From Insulibacter thermoxylanivorax (GTDB lineage Bacteria > Bacillota > Bacilli > Paenibacillales > DA-C8), in the NCBI RefSeq assembly GCF_015472005.1, contig NZ_BMAQ01000036.1:1-33512 (forward strand): 33,512 nucleotides of DNA, read 5' to 3'. Shown here one piece after another: positions 13,807 to 21,432 of this stretch. The first letter of the stretch is position 1. Each line of letters begins with the position of its first letter. The position numbers and the translations under genes are program-made. The notes under the pieces are model-generated. The model did no database searches. It was not told the origin of the DNA and saw only the letters and a program-made list of their open reading frames with translations.

Positions 13807-16800
13807 GTGAAACGGAACATGGCGAACACAGATCAGACGAAGAGTTGGGGTTCTGTATGGAAACGGATGGGCATCGTCCTGTTGGCAGCCCTTATGGTAT
13901 TGAGTTTGGTGCCGCCGGCGGGCGTGCTGGCTGCTGCTTCGATTAGTATTAATAACATTTATACGGCCAAGGATAATGAATTAGATGAGAAAGCAGTCAC
14001 ACAAGTCTCGGTAAATACGATTACACTGACTGCTTATATCACGGGTATCAATCCTGATCAGTATTCGAATCTGTTCTATGAGATAACCAATGTTGATTCA
14101 GGTGTTACGCGCACCGTCAAGACAGCAGGTCCTGCTGTTAGTGATGACGGCCATATGGTCACCTTCTCGGAAGTGGAACTAACAGAGGGGCTGAACCGAA
14201 TCGTCGTGAAGTTGGACGGAACCTCCGTTATCAGTTCCGTGCCTGGTTGGGTATTCTTTGCGCCAACGGTTCGGATCGAGGAGTTTAAAGTTGATGGAGT
14301 ACATTGGGATGAGGATAAGATCTATCCGGATAATCCCGCTATGTCTACGATTATCGATATCACCGCCAATGTATATAATGCTAGGAATGTCTCTGTTTAT
14401 AAGTATGGAGACGCACAAGAGGTTCGGTTGTATCCGTATATGAACCAATTCAACTTGTATGCAGATATGAGAGGCGGTTGGGCTAATGCGGATATCGCTT
14501 TGAATCCAGGCGATAATATCTTGACATTTAATGCGAGCAACTATACTTACAGTTATCAAATAGAGAAAAATTTGATCTATGATAACGGCGATCCATTCGC
14601 TTTCGGGGTCAAGATCAAAGAAACCGGAGACAAGCTGATCAAGAATCCTTCCATTGATACAGATGATCTGACGAATGGCAATAAGATCACGCTTGTTGGT
14701 AAACTGAAGGTTGATCTCGAAGGGATATTGCCGAAGTATACGAAGGTTGATGTTGTTATTAATGGAGATACACAACAAACACATACGCTGAATTGGGATT
14801 CAACGGATCTTAGTGATCCGGACCCCGAACTGAGCAAGCCGGGCAGATATGAAGTGCGCGGCTTCGAATTGGAGGTAGATGTTACCGGCGGGGGCGTCTA
14901 CACGGTTGATTTCGTGTTCCACGGTGAGACGAATGTTACCCAATCGAACTTGATGTTCACGTATTATGATCTTGATCAACCGTATGTAAAATATTTAGCC
15001 CGCGCAGTTGATGAGTCCGATACTACAGGCACGATCATCAGCGATACAGGTGTAACTAATATCACCAAACAGCCGACTATATTCTATATCTATGCTGATG
15101 ATAAGACGGATGGTGTCGCCGTATATCTAAATGAGATCAAAGCAGCTAATCGGGTCCATATAACGAACGAAGTGATAGAAGAGATCTCTTCGGAAAACGG
15201 CAATTTGCGCAAATTTAAATATGAAATGCAAAATGTCCTGAACGGCGTCCATACGTTAATCGTTGTGCCGATCAAGGAAGGTATTGAATTTAATTTTGGT
15301 AAGAAGTCCTACAACATCCATGTCAGCAGCGTGCCATATGTTGTTCCCGATAACTTCTATAACGGGAAAGTGGTTAACTCGCTAACCGCTTTTCAATGTA
15401 CCACAGAGAATAATCAATATTGTCTCGAAGGGCAGATCGTCAACATACCGAATATCGGGGATTTCAACCCGGGAGATCCGGCCAAGAGATATGTAGAAGT
15501 TTTCTTGAACAACGTGAATATCACTAGTTGGTTAACTGTTGATAACGAAGGTTTCTTCAAGCTGGCGATCTCGAATGAAGAATCTGCTGTTAACAAGCTG
15601 CAAGAGGGAAGCAATATATTATCTTTTAGACTTTACACGGAACAGAACGGCGCATTACGCCTGCTGACAACGGCTACTTATGAAATCTTCCTGTTTAGCA
15701 GCAACGCGCCATCGATCGTCAAGATTGGAGTCAAAGATGATGATGACAATCCTAAGTTCAGATTAGGCACCGGCAGCACAGGCATACACTACTTTACAAC
15801 TGAGAATTCGGTGCAATTTATCGGTGAAACAGCCAATATTACTGATATCAAATTGAATGTTTACCGTACGAAAGAGAACGGGGAATCCGAGCAATGGTAT
15901 GATCATTTCGCCCAAGTAGGCAATGCTTTTGAAAGGCAAGCTGATTCCAATCAAAGCTTATTTAATGCCAGCAGAGTAAGCGGCACGGGCTTTGAAACAA
16001 CGTCGATTCAATTGTCTGCTCGCGGCGATACGATCTTCGAATTCATCGTTACGAACAGCACGGGTATACTCGTCGTTCAAACAGTGACCATCACGAAAGA
16101 AACGGTTCCTTATGAGATCATCTACCCGCGCACTTATACGAACGAGAAGGGGTTGCCGCAAGCCAACATCAACAGCAACTATGTGGAGATTGAGATTAGA
16201 GCGGAATACGCCGATGCTGTTATATACGATGGGCAGCCGGCCAAGAGACGTTCTAACAATAGAAATGACAAAGGATATCATAACTTCTATTTTGAAGTTC
16301 AAGACTTGCGGTCGGGCAGAGCCCAACAGATCAAATTCACTGTAGTGAGAGGCGAGGAGAGCATTCCCGGTACGATCGTCATCAATTACGTGAGTCAACC
16401 GATCGTTGGGGCGAAGTTTAAGTCCGAACTGAAGAACCGAATCAAGGTCTTCGAGGACATGATCGATCTGAGATTCCAACGAAACACAAGTTTCCAAAGA
16501 CAAGAACCGTTGTATGACAATGAAACCAAAACATCGAATCAATATTTGTCCGATGATCGCCAAATCGTATTCGGCATAGCGGATACGAATACCGGTATCA
16601 TTGATCAAGACAAAGAAAGTGATGACTATCTAGGCGGACTGGTGAGACTCCGCAACCGCGACAGCAACTTCCAACCGGTGAGTCCGCTGTTCTGGATCGA
16701 TGTGGGTACCATTGAACCGGTTACTGATCTTAAGGAAGCCTTGACTGGCAGCGGACGTTTGCCATACGAAGGGAAGTATTTCTATCTGCGGAATGCTCAA

Positions 16801-17649
16801 GAAGTTGTCGTGCCGACAAAACGTGCAGAGCTCACATTCAAGTATGATCCGGCCATCGTCAGGGAAGCTTGGCGGTATGTGACCGTGTTCCAATACGATA
16901 TATATGAAGACAGTGATGGAATTACGGTAGCCGGTTGGAGAAATATCGGAGGAGTGGTCAATCCGAAGAATAACACGATCACGGTGAATGTTGATCGCTT
17001 CGGATTCTTCCAGGTCATGTATATGACGCAGAGTTTCGAAGACGTCGTGTCCCACGACTGGGCGAAGAACGACATCGAGACCCTGTATTCCAAAGGCATC
17101 ATGGGAGCCCGCAACAACTCCAGACTATTCAGACCAAGTGAAGCGATCACCCGCGGCGAATTCGTCACGATGCTGGTGAAGATCTTCGACCTTCCGCTCA
17201 ATTACAAAGGTACGCTGACCTTCGTGGATGCGACGAACAACCGCGACAGTGACGGGCTGTGGGATTATCGCTACATCGAGACGGCGGCAAGAGCGGGGAT
17301 TATCCGCGGAACCGGCAGATTGGGCGAGTTTGGTACGAGACAGACGCTGACCCGTGAACAAGCTGCAGTCATGATCGCGCGTGCAGCGAATCTGAAGCTC
17401 GATTCCAATCAAAATAAGGTGCTTGCCAATCTGCAGAAGCTGTTCACTGATGCCAATGCGATCGATTACTACTCGCAGGCCAGTGTGCTGGCTGTAACGA
17501 ATAAAGGAATCATAACAGGTAAGCAGCACGCAACTAGAGAAGGTGAGAAGCCGACCTACTACTTCGATCCGAAGGCGACTTTCACACGCGCAGAAGCTGC
17601 AGCTGTGGCCATGCGGATCCTCGATATGCTGGGTAAAGTTCCGAGATAA
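13807..17649 (+). CDS. Large secreted protein with three C-terminal SLH domains
   Basis: A 1280-residue cell-surface protein. A long basic N-region precedes a signal peptide core at about 21-41, with cleavage near A44 (VLAA-AS). The middle, about 45-1075, is rich in beta-type sequence with repeated Ig-like character but no domain I can name. The last 205 residues (about 1076-1280) carry three SLH domains beginning FEDVVSHDW, TFVDATNN and LFTDANAI, with well-kept T-R-A-E-type motifs ITRGE, LTREQ and FTRAE. SLH trimers bind pyruvylated secondary cell wall polymer, the product expected from the CsaB encoded upstream. The GTG start at 13807 is 10 bases after AGGAGG; in-frame upstream starts (TTG 13741, ATG 13753) have no ribosome site. 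It may be a second S-layer protein or a wall-anchored accessory protein. Confidence 0.88.
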   Translation: MKRNMANTDQTKSWGSVWKRMGIVLLAALMVLSLVPPAGVLAAASISINNIYTAKDNELDEKAVTQVSVNTITLTAYITGINPDQYSNLFYEITNVDSGVTRTVKTAGPAVSDDGHMVTFSEVELTEGLNRIVVKLDGTSVISSVPGWVFFAPTVRIEEFKVDGVHWDEDKIYPDNPAMSTIIDITANVYNARNVSVYKYGDAQEVRLYPYMNQFNLYADMRGGWANADIALNPGDNILTFNASNYTYSYQIEKNLIYDNGDPFAFGVKIKETGDKLIKNPSIDTDDLTNGNKITLVGKLKVDLEGILPKYTKVDVVINGDTQQTHTLNWDSTDLSDPDPELSKPGRYEVRGFELEVDVTGGGVYTVDFVFHGETNVTQSNLMFTYYDLDQPYVKYLARAVDESDTTGTIISDTGVTNITKQPTIFYIYADDKTDGVAVYLNEIKAANRVHITNEVIEEISSENGNLRKFKYEMQNVLNGVHTLIVVPIKEGIEFNFGKKSYNIHVSSVPYVVPDNFYNGKVVNSLTAFQCTTENNQYCLEGQIVNIPNIGDFNPGDPAKRYVEVFLNNVNITSWLTVDNEGFFKLAISNEESAVNKLQEGSNILSFRLYTEQNGALRLLTTATYEIFLFSSNAPSIVKIGVKDDDDNPKFRLGTGSTGIHYFTTENSVQFIGETANITDIKLNVYRTKENGESEQWYDHFAQVGNAFERQADSNQSLFNASRVSGTGFETTSIQLSARGDTIFEFIVTNSTGILVVQTVTITKETVPYEIIYPRTYTNEKGLPQANINSNYVEIEIRAEYADAVIYDGQPAKRRSNNRNDKGYHNFYFEVQDLRSGRAQQIKFTVVRGEESIPGTIVINYVSQPIVGAKFKSELKNRIKVFEDMIDLRFQRNTSFQRQEPLYDNETKTSNQYLSDDRQIVFGIADTNTGIIDQDKESDDYLGGLVRLRNRDSNFQPVSPLFWIDVGTIEPVTDLKEALTGSGRLPYEGKYFYLRNAQEVVVPTKRAELTFKYDPAIVREAWRYVTVFQYDIYEDSDGITVAGWRNIGGVVNPKNNTITVNVDRFGFFQVMYMTQSFEDVVSHDWAKNDIETLYSKGIMGARNNSRLFRPSEAITRGEFVTMLVKIFDLPLNYKGTLTFVDATNNRDSDGLWDYRYIETAARAGIIRGTGRLGEFGTRQTLTREQAAVMIARAANLKLDSNQNKVLANLQKLFTDANAIDYYSQASVLAVTNKGIITGKQHATREGEKPTYYFDPKATFTRAEAAAVAMRILDMLGKVPR

Positions 17650-17765
17650 TACGAGACGCGATTATAACATCATGATTTCTCATTGTATTTAATAAGTTCA
17701 GATATGATAGCAGCAAGCATATTGCACGGCAAGAAGCGTACATTTAAGTAACAGCATAATAGGTG

Positions 17766-17798
17766 AGGCTGCCGGCAGGGACTGTCGGCGGCCTTCCT
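17766..17798 (+). terminator. Terminator-like hairpin after the large SLH protein gene
   Basis: GGCTGCCGGCA (17767-17777) pairs with TGTCGGCGGCC (17783-17793), 11 bp with two G-T pairs and loop GGGAC. The following bases TTCCTAATG are only weakly T-rich, so the efficiency is doubtful. Confidence 0.5.
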
Positions 17799-17834
17799 AA
17801 TGTACATGTAGCCAACAGAGGAAATCATTCGTTC

Positions 17835-17863
17835 TAGACGCAATGTATATCTGAGGCTATAAT
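17835..17863 (+). promoter_or_regulatory. Distal sigma-A promoter candidate of the S-layer gene
   Basis: TAGACG (17835-17840), a 17-base spacer and a perfect TATAAT (17858-17863). If used, the leader would be about 460 bases long. Confidence 0.4.
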
Positions 17864-17987
17864 ATATTACGTAACAAGGCGCTATACATAATGTACGCAG
17901 TGTGTATACAGCCCTGATACAGAGAAACAGACAGTTGCCGAAGGGTTCGACCCTGCGAAGAAATTAAAAAAATTATTCAAATGGAAC

Positions 17988-18012
17988 GCAACTTTTTGCG
18001 AACTCGCGCGTT
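17988..18012 (+). promoter_or_regulatory. ECF-type promoter candidate upstream of the S-layer gene
   Basis: GCAAC (17988-17992), followed by a T run and 16 bases later CGTT (18009-18012). The AAC-T-run-N16-CGT layout is typical of ECF sigma promoters, such as the SigW pattern TGAAAC-N16-CGTA. Confidence 0.3.
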
Positions 18013-18051
18013 TAAGTTAATAGCTGACGAAAATGAGCCAAAGGTAGTATA

Positions 18052-18082
18052 TTGTCTATCGCATCGATCGACATGGTACAAT
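18052..18082 (+). promoter_or_regulatory. S-layer gene promoter candidate with extended -10
   Basis: TTGTCT (18052-18057), a 19-base spacer and TACAAT (18077-18082), preceded by TGG (18074-18076), which is an extended -10 element that can offset the long spacer. Confidence 0.5.
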
Positions 18083-18095
18083 TTCTCAAAACCTC

Positions 18096-18124
18096 TTTAC
18101 GATTGGGAGAACCCATTGTATAAT
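18096..18124 (+). promoter_or_regulatory. S-layer gene promoter, near-consensus
   Basis: TTTACG (18096-18101), a 17-base spacer and a perfect TATAAT (18119-18124). The -10 box lies wholly inside the palindrome at 18111-18128. Confidence 0.65.
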
Positions 18125-18128
18125 GGGT
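18111..18128. promoter_or_regulatory. Perfect palindrome over a -10 box (possible operator)
   Basis: ACCCATT (18111-18117), spacer GTAT, AATGGGT (18122-18128): perfect 7-bp arms covering the TATAAT of the main S-layer promoter candidate. A bound regulator here would block RNA polymerase. It could also be a short transcript hairpin for RNAs started upstream. Confidence 0.45.
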
Positions 18129-18167
18129 AAAGTGGTATCTCTGACTCTACTATTCTCTTAATTTATG

Positions 18168-18196
18168 TTTACAAGTTTCTGTAGTTCATTTATGAA
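18168..18196 (+). promoter_or_regulatory. Proximal S-layer gene promoter candidate
   Basis: TTTACA (18168-18173), a 17-base spacer and TATGAA (18191-18196). It is weaker in the -10 box than its upstream neighbour and overlaps the second palindrome (18179-18202). Confidence 0.4.
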
Positions 18197-18202
18197 TTAC
18201 AG
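18179..18202. promoter_or_regulatory. Near-perfect 11-bp palindrome before the S-layer gene
   Basis: CTGTAGTTCAT (18179-18189), spacer TT, ATGAATTACAG (18192-18202). Only one of the 11 positions differs, and it still pairs as G-T in RNA. It overlaps the -10 box of the proximal promoter candidate and would be a stable 5' hairpin in transcripts from the two upstream promoters. Confidence 0.5.
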
Positions 18203-18237
18203 ATTTCAATGAATAGTAATGTTGCTCATACTCTGGG

Positions 18238-18258
18238 AAGGGGGTGAATCGGCAAATG
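18238..18258 (+). promoter_or_regulatory. Strong Shine-Dalgarno and upstream start of the S-layer gene
   Basis: AAGGGGGTGA (18238-18247) matches the full anti-Shine-Dalgarno complement AAGGAGGTGA at nine of ten bases. It stands 8 bases before an ATG at 18256, which is in frame with the signal-peptide start at 18331 and would add 25 residues. A second site, GAGGAGGAGA (18311-18320), serves the 18331 ATG. Two usable starts in tandem recall the dual initiation sites described for the Brevibacillus brevis 47 cell wall protein operon. Confidence 0.6.
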
Positions 18259-18330
18259 AGGGAATCGAGCTATAAATTGAATTTGCACTCTCAAACACCG
18301 AAACGATTTCGAGGAGGAGAAAGAAAGGTT

Positions 18331-21300
18331 ATGAAGAAAAGTTTATCCTTAGTAGTGGCAATAGCATTGGTATTTTCCTTGCTAACGCCTGCTATGGCTT
18401 TCGCGGCAACTTCTCAAGAGATTGCTGCTGGAGCTAAGCTGAAAGAATATGGTGTACTGACTGGTAACACCCAAGGCGATCTGCTCCTTGATCTGGAACT
18501 GGATCGTGAAGACATGATCGTTCTTCTGTCCCGTCTGATGGGTGTAGAAGAAGAAGCTGCAGCTACTGAGAATACTCATGGCTGGGACGATGTAACAGAT
18601 CCGTTCTACCATGGCTACATCTCCTGGGCTAAGAACGAAGGTCTGACGAAGGGTGTAGGTGACGGCAGCAAGTTTGGTTACGACCAAAAGATGACCGTTC
18701 AAGAACTCCTTCAATTCCAACTTCGTGCTCTTGGCTATGAAGTAGAATGGAACGATGTTCCTGCTAAGGCAGCAGAGCTTGGTCTTATCGCTGAAGGCGA
18801 AGACGTGACTGTTAACGCTACTCGCGGTAAGATGGCAGTTGTGACGCTGCAAGCTCTGAATACGCCTGTTAACGGCGAGAACATCCTGCTTGGCGCTAAG
18901 CTGGGCATCGAGGACTTCATTCCTGATGTAGGCATCCTGTCTTTCAATGCTGTAGGTGCTAAGAAGCTTCAAGTGAAGTTCGCAAGCGCTGTTGACACTG
19001 AAGAAGCTAAGATCGCTGTTAAGCGCGGTGTTGTGACGGTTAACGTCAGCGACATCAAGTGGTCTGATAACAACACTGTAGCTACGATCGAAACTGCATC
19101 TAGACTCGTTGAAGGTACTTACACTGTATCCGTTGAAGGCGTTGCAGAAGAAGTGCTGACTGCTTCCGTTGACGTTGACAACGAGAAGGTTGAGTCCATC
19201 GAAATCACGAGCGATGTTGCTCCTATGGCTCGCAAGAACGATGGAACTGACAACCCAGAGCAAGTTGTAGTTAACTATGTAGTTAAGAACCAATATGGTG
19301 AAGATGTATCCAATCTTTACGTACCAACTGCAACTGCATCTGGTAAGGTTGACGAGAACGCGAATGGTGTTCTGAAGATTTCCAAGAATAATGGCGAATT
19401 CGTAATCCAAGAAACAGTCTTCGTATCTCTTGTGTACATCGGTCAAGGCTACACAGTTTCTACTCAGAAGACTCTGAATGTAGGTCTGTCCGGCAAGGCT
19501 GATACAGTAGAAGTGACTGGTATCTACAACGAAGATCCAGATGCTGTACTGGACTCGGATGTAAGCGGCGATGAAGCAGGTAACTTCAAGCTTCTCCTGA
19601 ATGTTAAGGACCAATACGGCAACCCGATCAAGGATATTAACATCCTGAAGCAAGACCTGTTCGTCCATGTTGGCGGCACTCATATCTTGGAAGTTCAGTA
19701 TGAAGAAGATAACGGTAAAAACACCGATGTACCTGCATTCGAATTAGTTGAAGTTGACGGTGTGAAAGTTCCTGCGCTTCCGCTTAAAGAAGTGAAGGCT
19801 GCGGGTACTGCAGTGGTTAACGTTGTACCGAAATATTCTGGTAAGAGCGCTAACTACACGGTTGTTGTTGAAGAAGGTCTGGTTTACGACCAAGTAATCC
19901 TGAGCCCGGTATCCGGTATCGTTGCAGCAGGTGAAGATGTTTATGTACCTGTAGCTGTACTCGATACTAAGGGCAACTCCGTCACAGATACGAAGAAGCT
20001 GAACGATGCACTGAACACACCGAACAGCATGGGAACAGACAAGATCAGAATTAACGTATCCAACAACAACCCTGTTGAGTTCGTCACCAAGGATGGTAAT
20101 CTGTTCCTGAAATTCTCCGTAGATAATCAAGGTACTGTTAGTGTCAATGCAACAACTGAAAGCTTTAAGTACAGCTATCTAACGATCGATGTTAAACCGG
20201 CTGCTAAGCCAAGAGCAATCATCGGTCTGAAGGCTGATACGAACAGACTTCTCTTCCAAGGCGCGGAAATCACTCTCAACCATGAGAACGTGCTTGTAGA
20301 AGATAACTATGGTCGTGTAATGGATAAAGATACTCTGAAGAAGGCTCTGGAAAAAGCTCTGGAAAGCAATCCAGAAAACATCTTCAGAATCCAGCTCACT
20401 GGCTACGAAGATAATGATAAAATAACTGTATTAGGTGACGTGTACGAAATCAAGGCCGATTTAGACCAAGTTGGTAATGTTGTAATCTCTGGCATTAAAC
20501 TGAAAGCTACTAATAAAGGTAACCAAACATTGACGCTGACTCTCCATGATGATGCTATCACTGATAGCAACAATCCTGAAAAAGTTGTAAGAGGCAGCCA
20601 ATGGCAAGGTGTATTCCGTACAGTAACTCTTGATGAGATTCGCAGCATCGCTATCGATGACGTAGATGTTCTCTATGCTGGTACAGCAGAAGCAAATGAA
20701 GGTCGCAGTAAATATTCTAGAGAAGTCAAAGTAACAGCTACGACTAAGGATGGTAAGAAAGTTTCTATCCCAGCTGGTGACTTCAGCCTGTCGACTCTGA
20801 GTGCATATGTGCATGCAGACAACGGCGGCAAGAAGGTTTACATCACTAACCCTGCTATCCTGTCTAAGGATCAAAAAGAAACAACAGTTGTTATCCGTGC
20901 TGTGCTAGAAAACGGAATTACAGCTGAAAGAGAAGTTAAAGTAACTAACGCAGCACCTAAGGTTGACTCCGTAGAAATCAAGGACCTGACAGATGGTACG
21001 CTTGAAATCAATGCAGAAGATCTGAATGGCGCTAATCTCATTGGTGTATTGACACTTGAGGTTAAGGACCAATACGGCGTTATGGCAAATCTTGAAGAAG
21101 AGAAATTCGCTGATGGTTCCGAGTTGCCTGTTGCTTCGGTAACAGTCTCCGACATCAACAAAGTCGAAGGCTCTGACCTCAAAGTATCGAACAATGGTAG
21201 AGAAGATGCGAAGGTTAACGGTGCTAAAGCTGGAGATGAGTTCACTGTTAAAGTACAGTTTGGCTCTGTCTCCGCTAAAGCTAAAGTTAAGGTTAAGTAA
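18331..21300 (+). CDS. Probable S-layer protein with N-terminal SLH-like domains
   Basis: A 989-residue secreted protein. The signal peptide is residues 1-26 (cleavage AFA-A-TSQE). Three SLH-like domains follow at about 28-70, 83-137 and 141-177, but their T-R-A-E motifs are degenerate (LDRED, MTVQE, ATRGK). The rest is beta-rich, with at least three Big/Ig-like modules marked by V-(K)-(N/D)-Q-Y-G (VKNQYGED, VKDQYGNP, VKDQYGVM), and a Lys/Val-rich C-terminus. Codon choice is visibly narrower than in neighbours (AAC, AAG, GTA/GTT, CTG, CGT), as in highly expressed genes. With the multi-promoter leader, strong ribosome sites and strong terminator this points to the main S-layer protein. The ATG at 18331 follows GGAGGAGA and begins a standard signal peptide; an in-frame start at 18256 may add 25 residues. 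Confidence 0.87.
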   Translation: MKKSLSLVVAIALVFSLLTPAMAFAATSQEIAAGAKLKEYGVLTGNTQGDLLLDLELDREDMIVLLSRLMGVEEEAAATENTHGWDDVTDPFYHGYISWAKNEGLTKGVGDGSKFGYDQKMTVQELLQFQLRALGYEVEWNDVPAKAAELGLIAEGEDVTVNATRGKMAVVTLQALNTPVNGENILLGAKLGIEDFIPDVGILSFNAVGAKKLQVKFASAVDTEEAKIAVKRGVVTVNVSDIKWSDNNTVATIETASRLVEGTYTVSVEGVAEEVLTASVDVDNEKVESIEITSDVAPMARKNDGTDNPEQVVVNYVVKNQYGEDVSNLYVPTATASGKVDENANGVLKISKNNGEFVIQETVFVSLVYIGQGYTVSTQKTLNVGLSGKADTVEVTGIYNEDPDAVLDSDVSGDEAGNFKLLLNVKDQYGNPIKDINILKQDLFVHVGGTHILEVQYEEDNGKNTDVPAFELVEVDGVKVPALPLKEVKAAGTAVVNVVPKYSGKSANYTVVVEEGLVYDQVILSPVSGIVAAGEDVYVPVAVLDTKGNSVTDTKKLNDALNTPNSMGTDKIRINVSNNNPVEFVTKDGNLFLKFSVDNQGTVSVNATTESFKYSYLTIDVKPAAKPRAIIGLKADTNRLLFQGAEITLNHENVLVEDNYGRVMDKDTLKKALEKALESNPENIFRIQLTGYEDNDKITVLGDVYEIKADLDQVGNVVISGIKLKATNKGNQTLTLTLHDDAITDSNNPEKVVRGSQWQGVFRTVTLDEIRSIAIDDVDVLYAGTAEANEGRSKYSREVKVTATTKDGKKVSIPAGDFSLSTLSAYVHADNGGKKVYITNPAILSKDQKETTVVIRAVLENGITAEREVKVTNAAPKVDSVEIKDLTDGTLEINAEDLNGANLIGVLTLEVKDQYGVMANLEEEKFADGSELPVASVTVSDINKVEGSDLKVSNNGREDAKVNGAKAGDEFTVKVQFGSVSAKAKVKVK

Positions 21301-21319
21301 TTAATCTTAACTGAAAATA

Positions 21320-21361
21320 GAACACGTTTTAGGTCGTTGACCTAAAACGTGTTCTTCTTTA
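21320..21361 (+). terminator. Strong terminator after the S-layer gene
   Basis: GAACACGTTTTAGGTC (21320-21335) pairs perfectly, 16 bp, with GACCTAAAACGTGTTC (21339-21354) across loop GTT, followed by TTCTTTATT. It is the longest uninterrupted terminator stem found here and fits a highly expressed gene. Confidence 0.93.
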
Positions 21362-21386
21362 TTGTTCAAAAACTTTTGTATTAAAC

Positions 21387-21412
21387 GAAACTTCTATACC
21401 TCTCATACCGTC
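21387..21412 (+). promoter_or_regulatory. ECF-type promoter candidate before the five-repeat secreted protein gene
   Basis: GAAAC (21387-21391), 17 bases, CGTC (21409-21412). This fits the ECF pattern GAAAC-N16/17-CGTC seen for SigM/SigW-type promoters. Transcription would begin around 21419, just before the Shine-Dalgarno GGGAGG (21421-21426). No good sigma-A pair was found in this gap. Confidence 0.4.
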
Positions 21413-21432
21413 TATATAATGGGAGGATGAGA

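Larger units (their letters stand above)
17650..18237 (+). other. Long leader of the S-layer gene
   Basis: There is no gene in about 590 bases. It holds a GC-rich hairpin (17766-17794), several promoter-like pairs from 17835 onward, a short inverted repeat GGGT-TCG-ACCC (17943-17953), two larger palindromes (18111-18128 and 18179-18202), and a very strong Shine-Dalgarno sequence at its end. Such long, multi-promoter leaders are known for S-layer genes (for example the cwp operon of Brevibacillus brevis 47). Confidence 0.6.

Noticed and set aside
18382-19683. 433-codon open frame on the minus strand inside the S-layer gene
   Set aside because: It is antisense to a clearly coding gene with strong codon bias, has no recognisable protein features or ribosome site, and arises from the codon choice of the real gene.
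21415-21420. Perfect TATAAT just before the five-repeat secreted protein gene
   Set aside because: Transcription from it would start at or after 21427, losing the ribosome site, and no -35 box stands 16-18 bases upstream. The overlapping ECF-type pair fits better.
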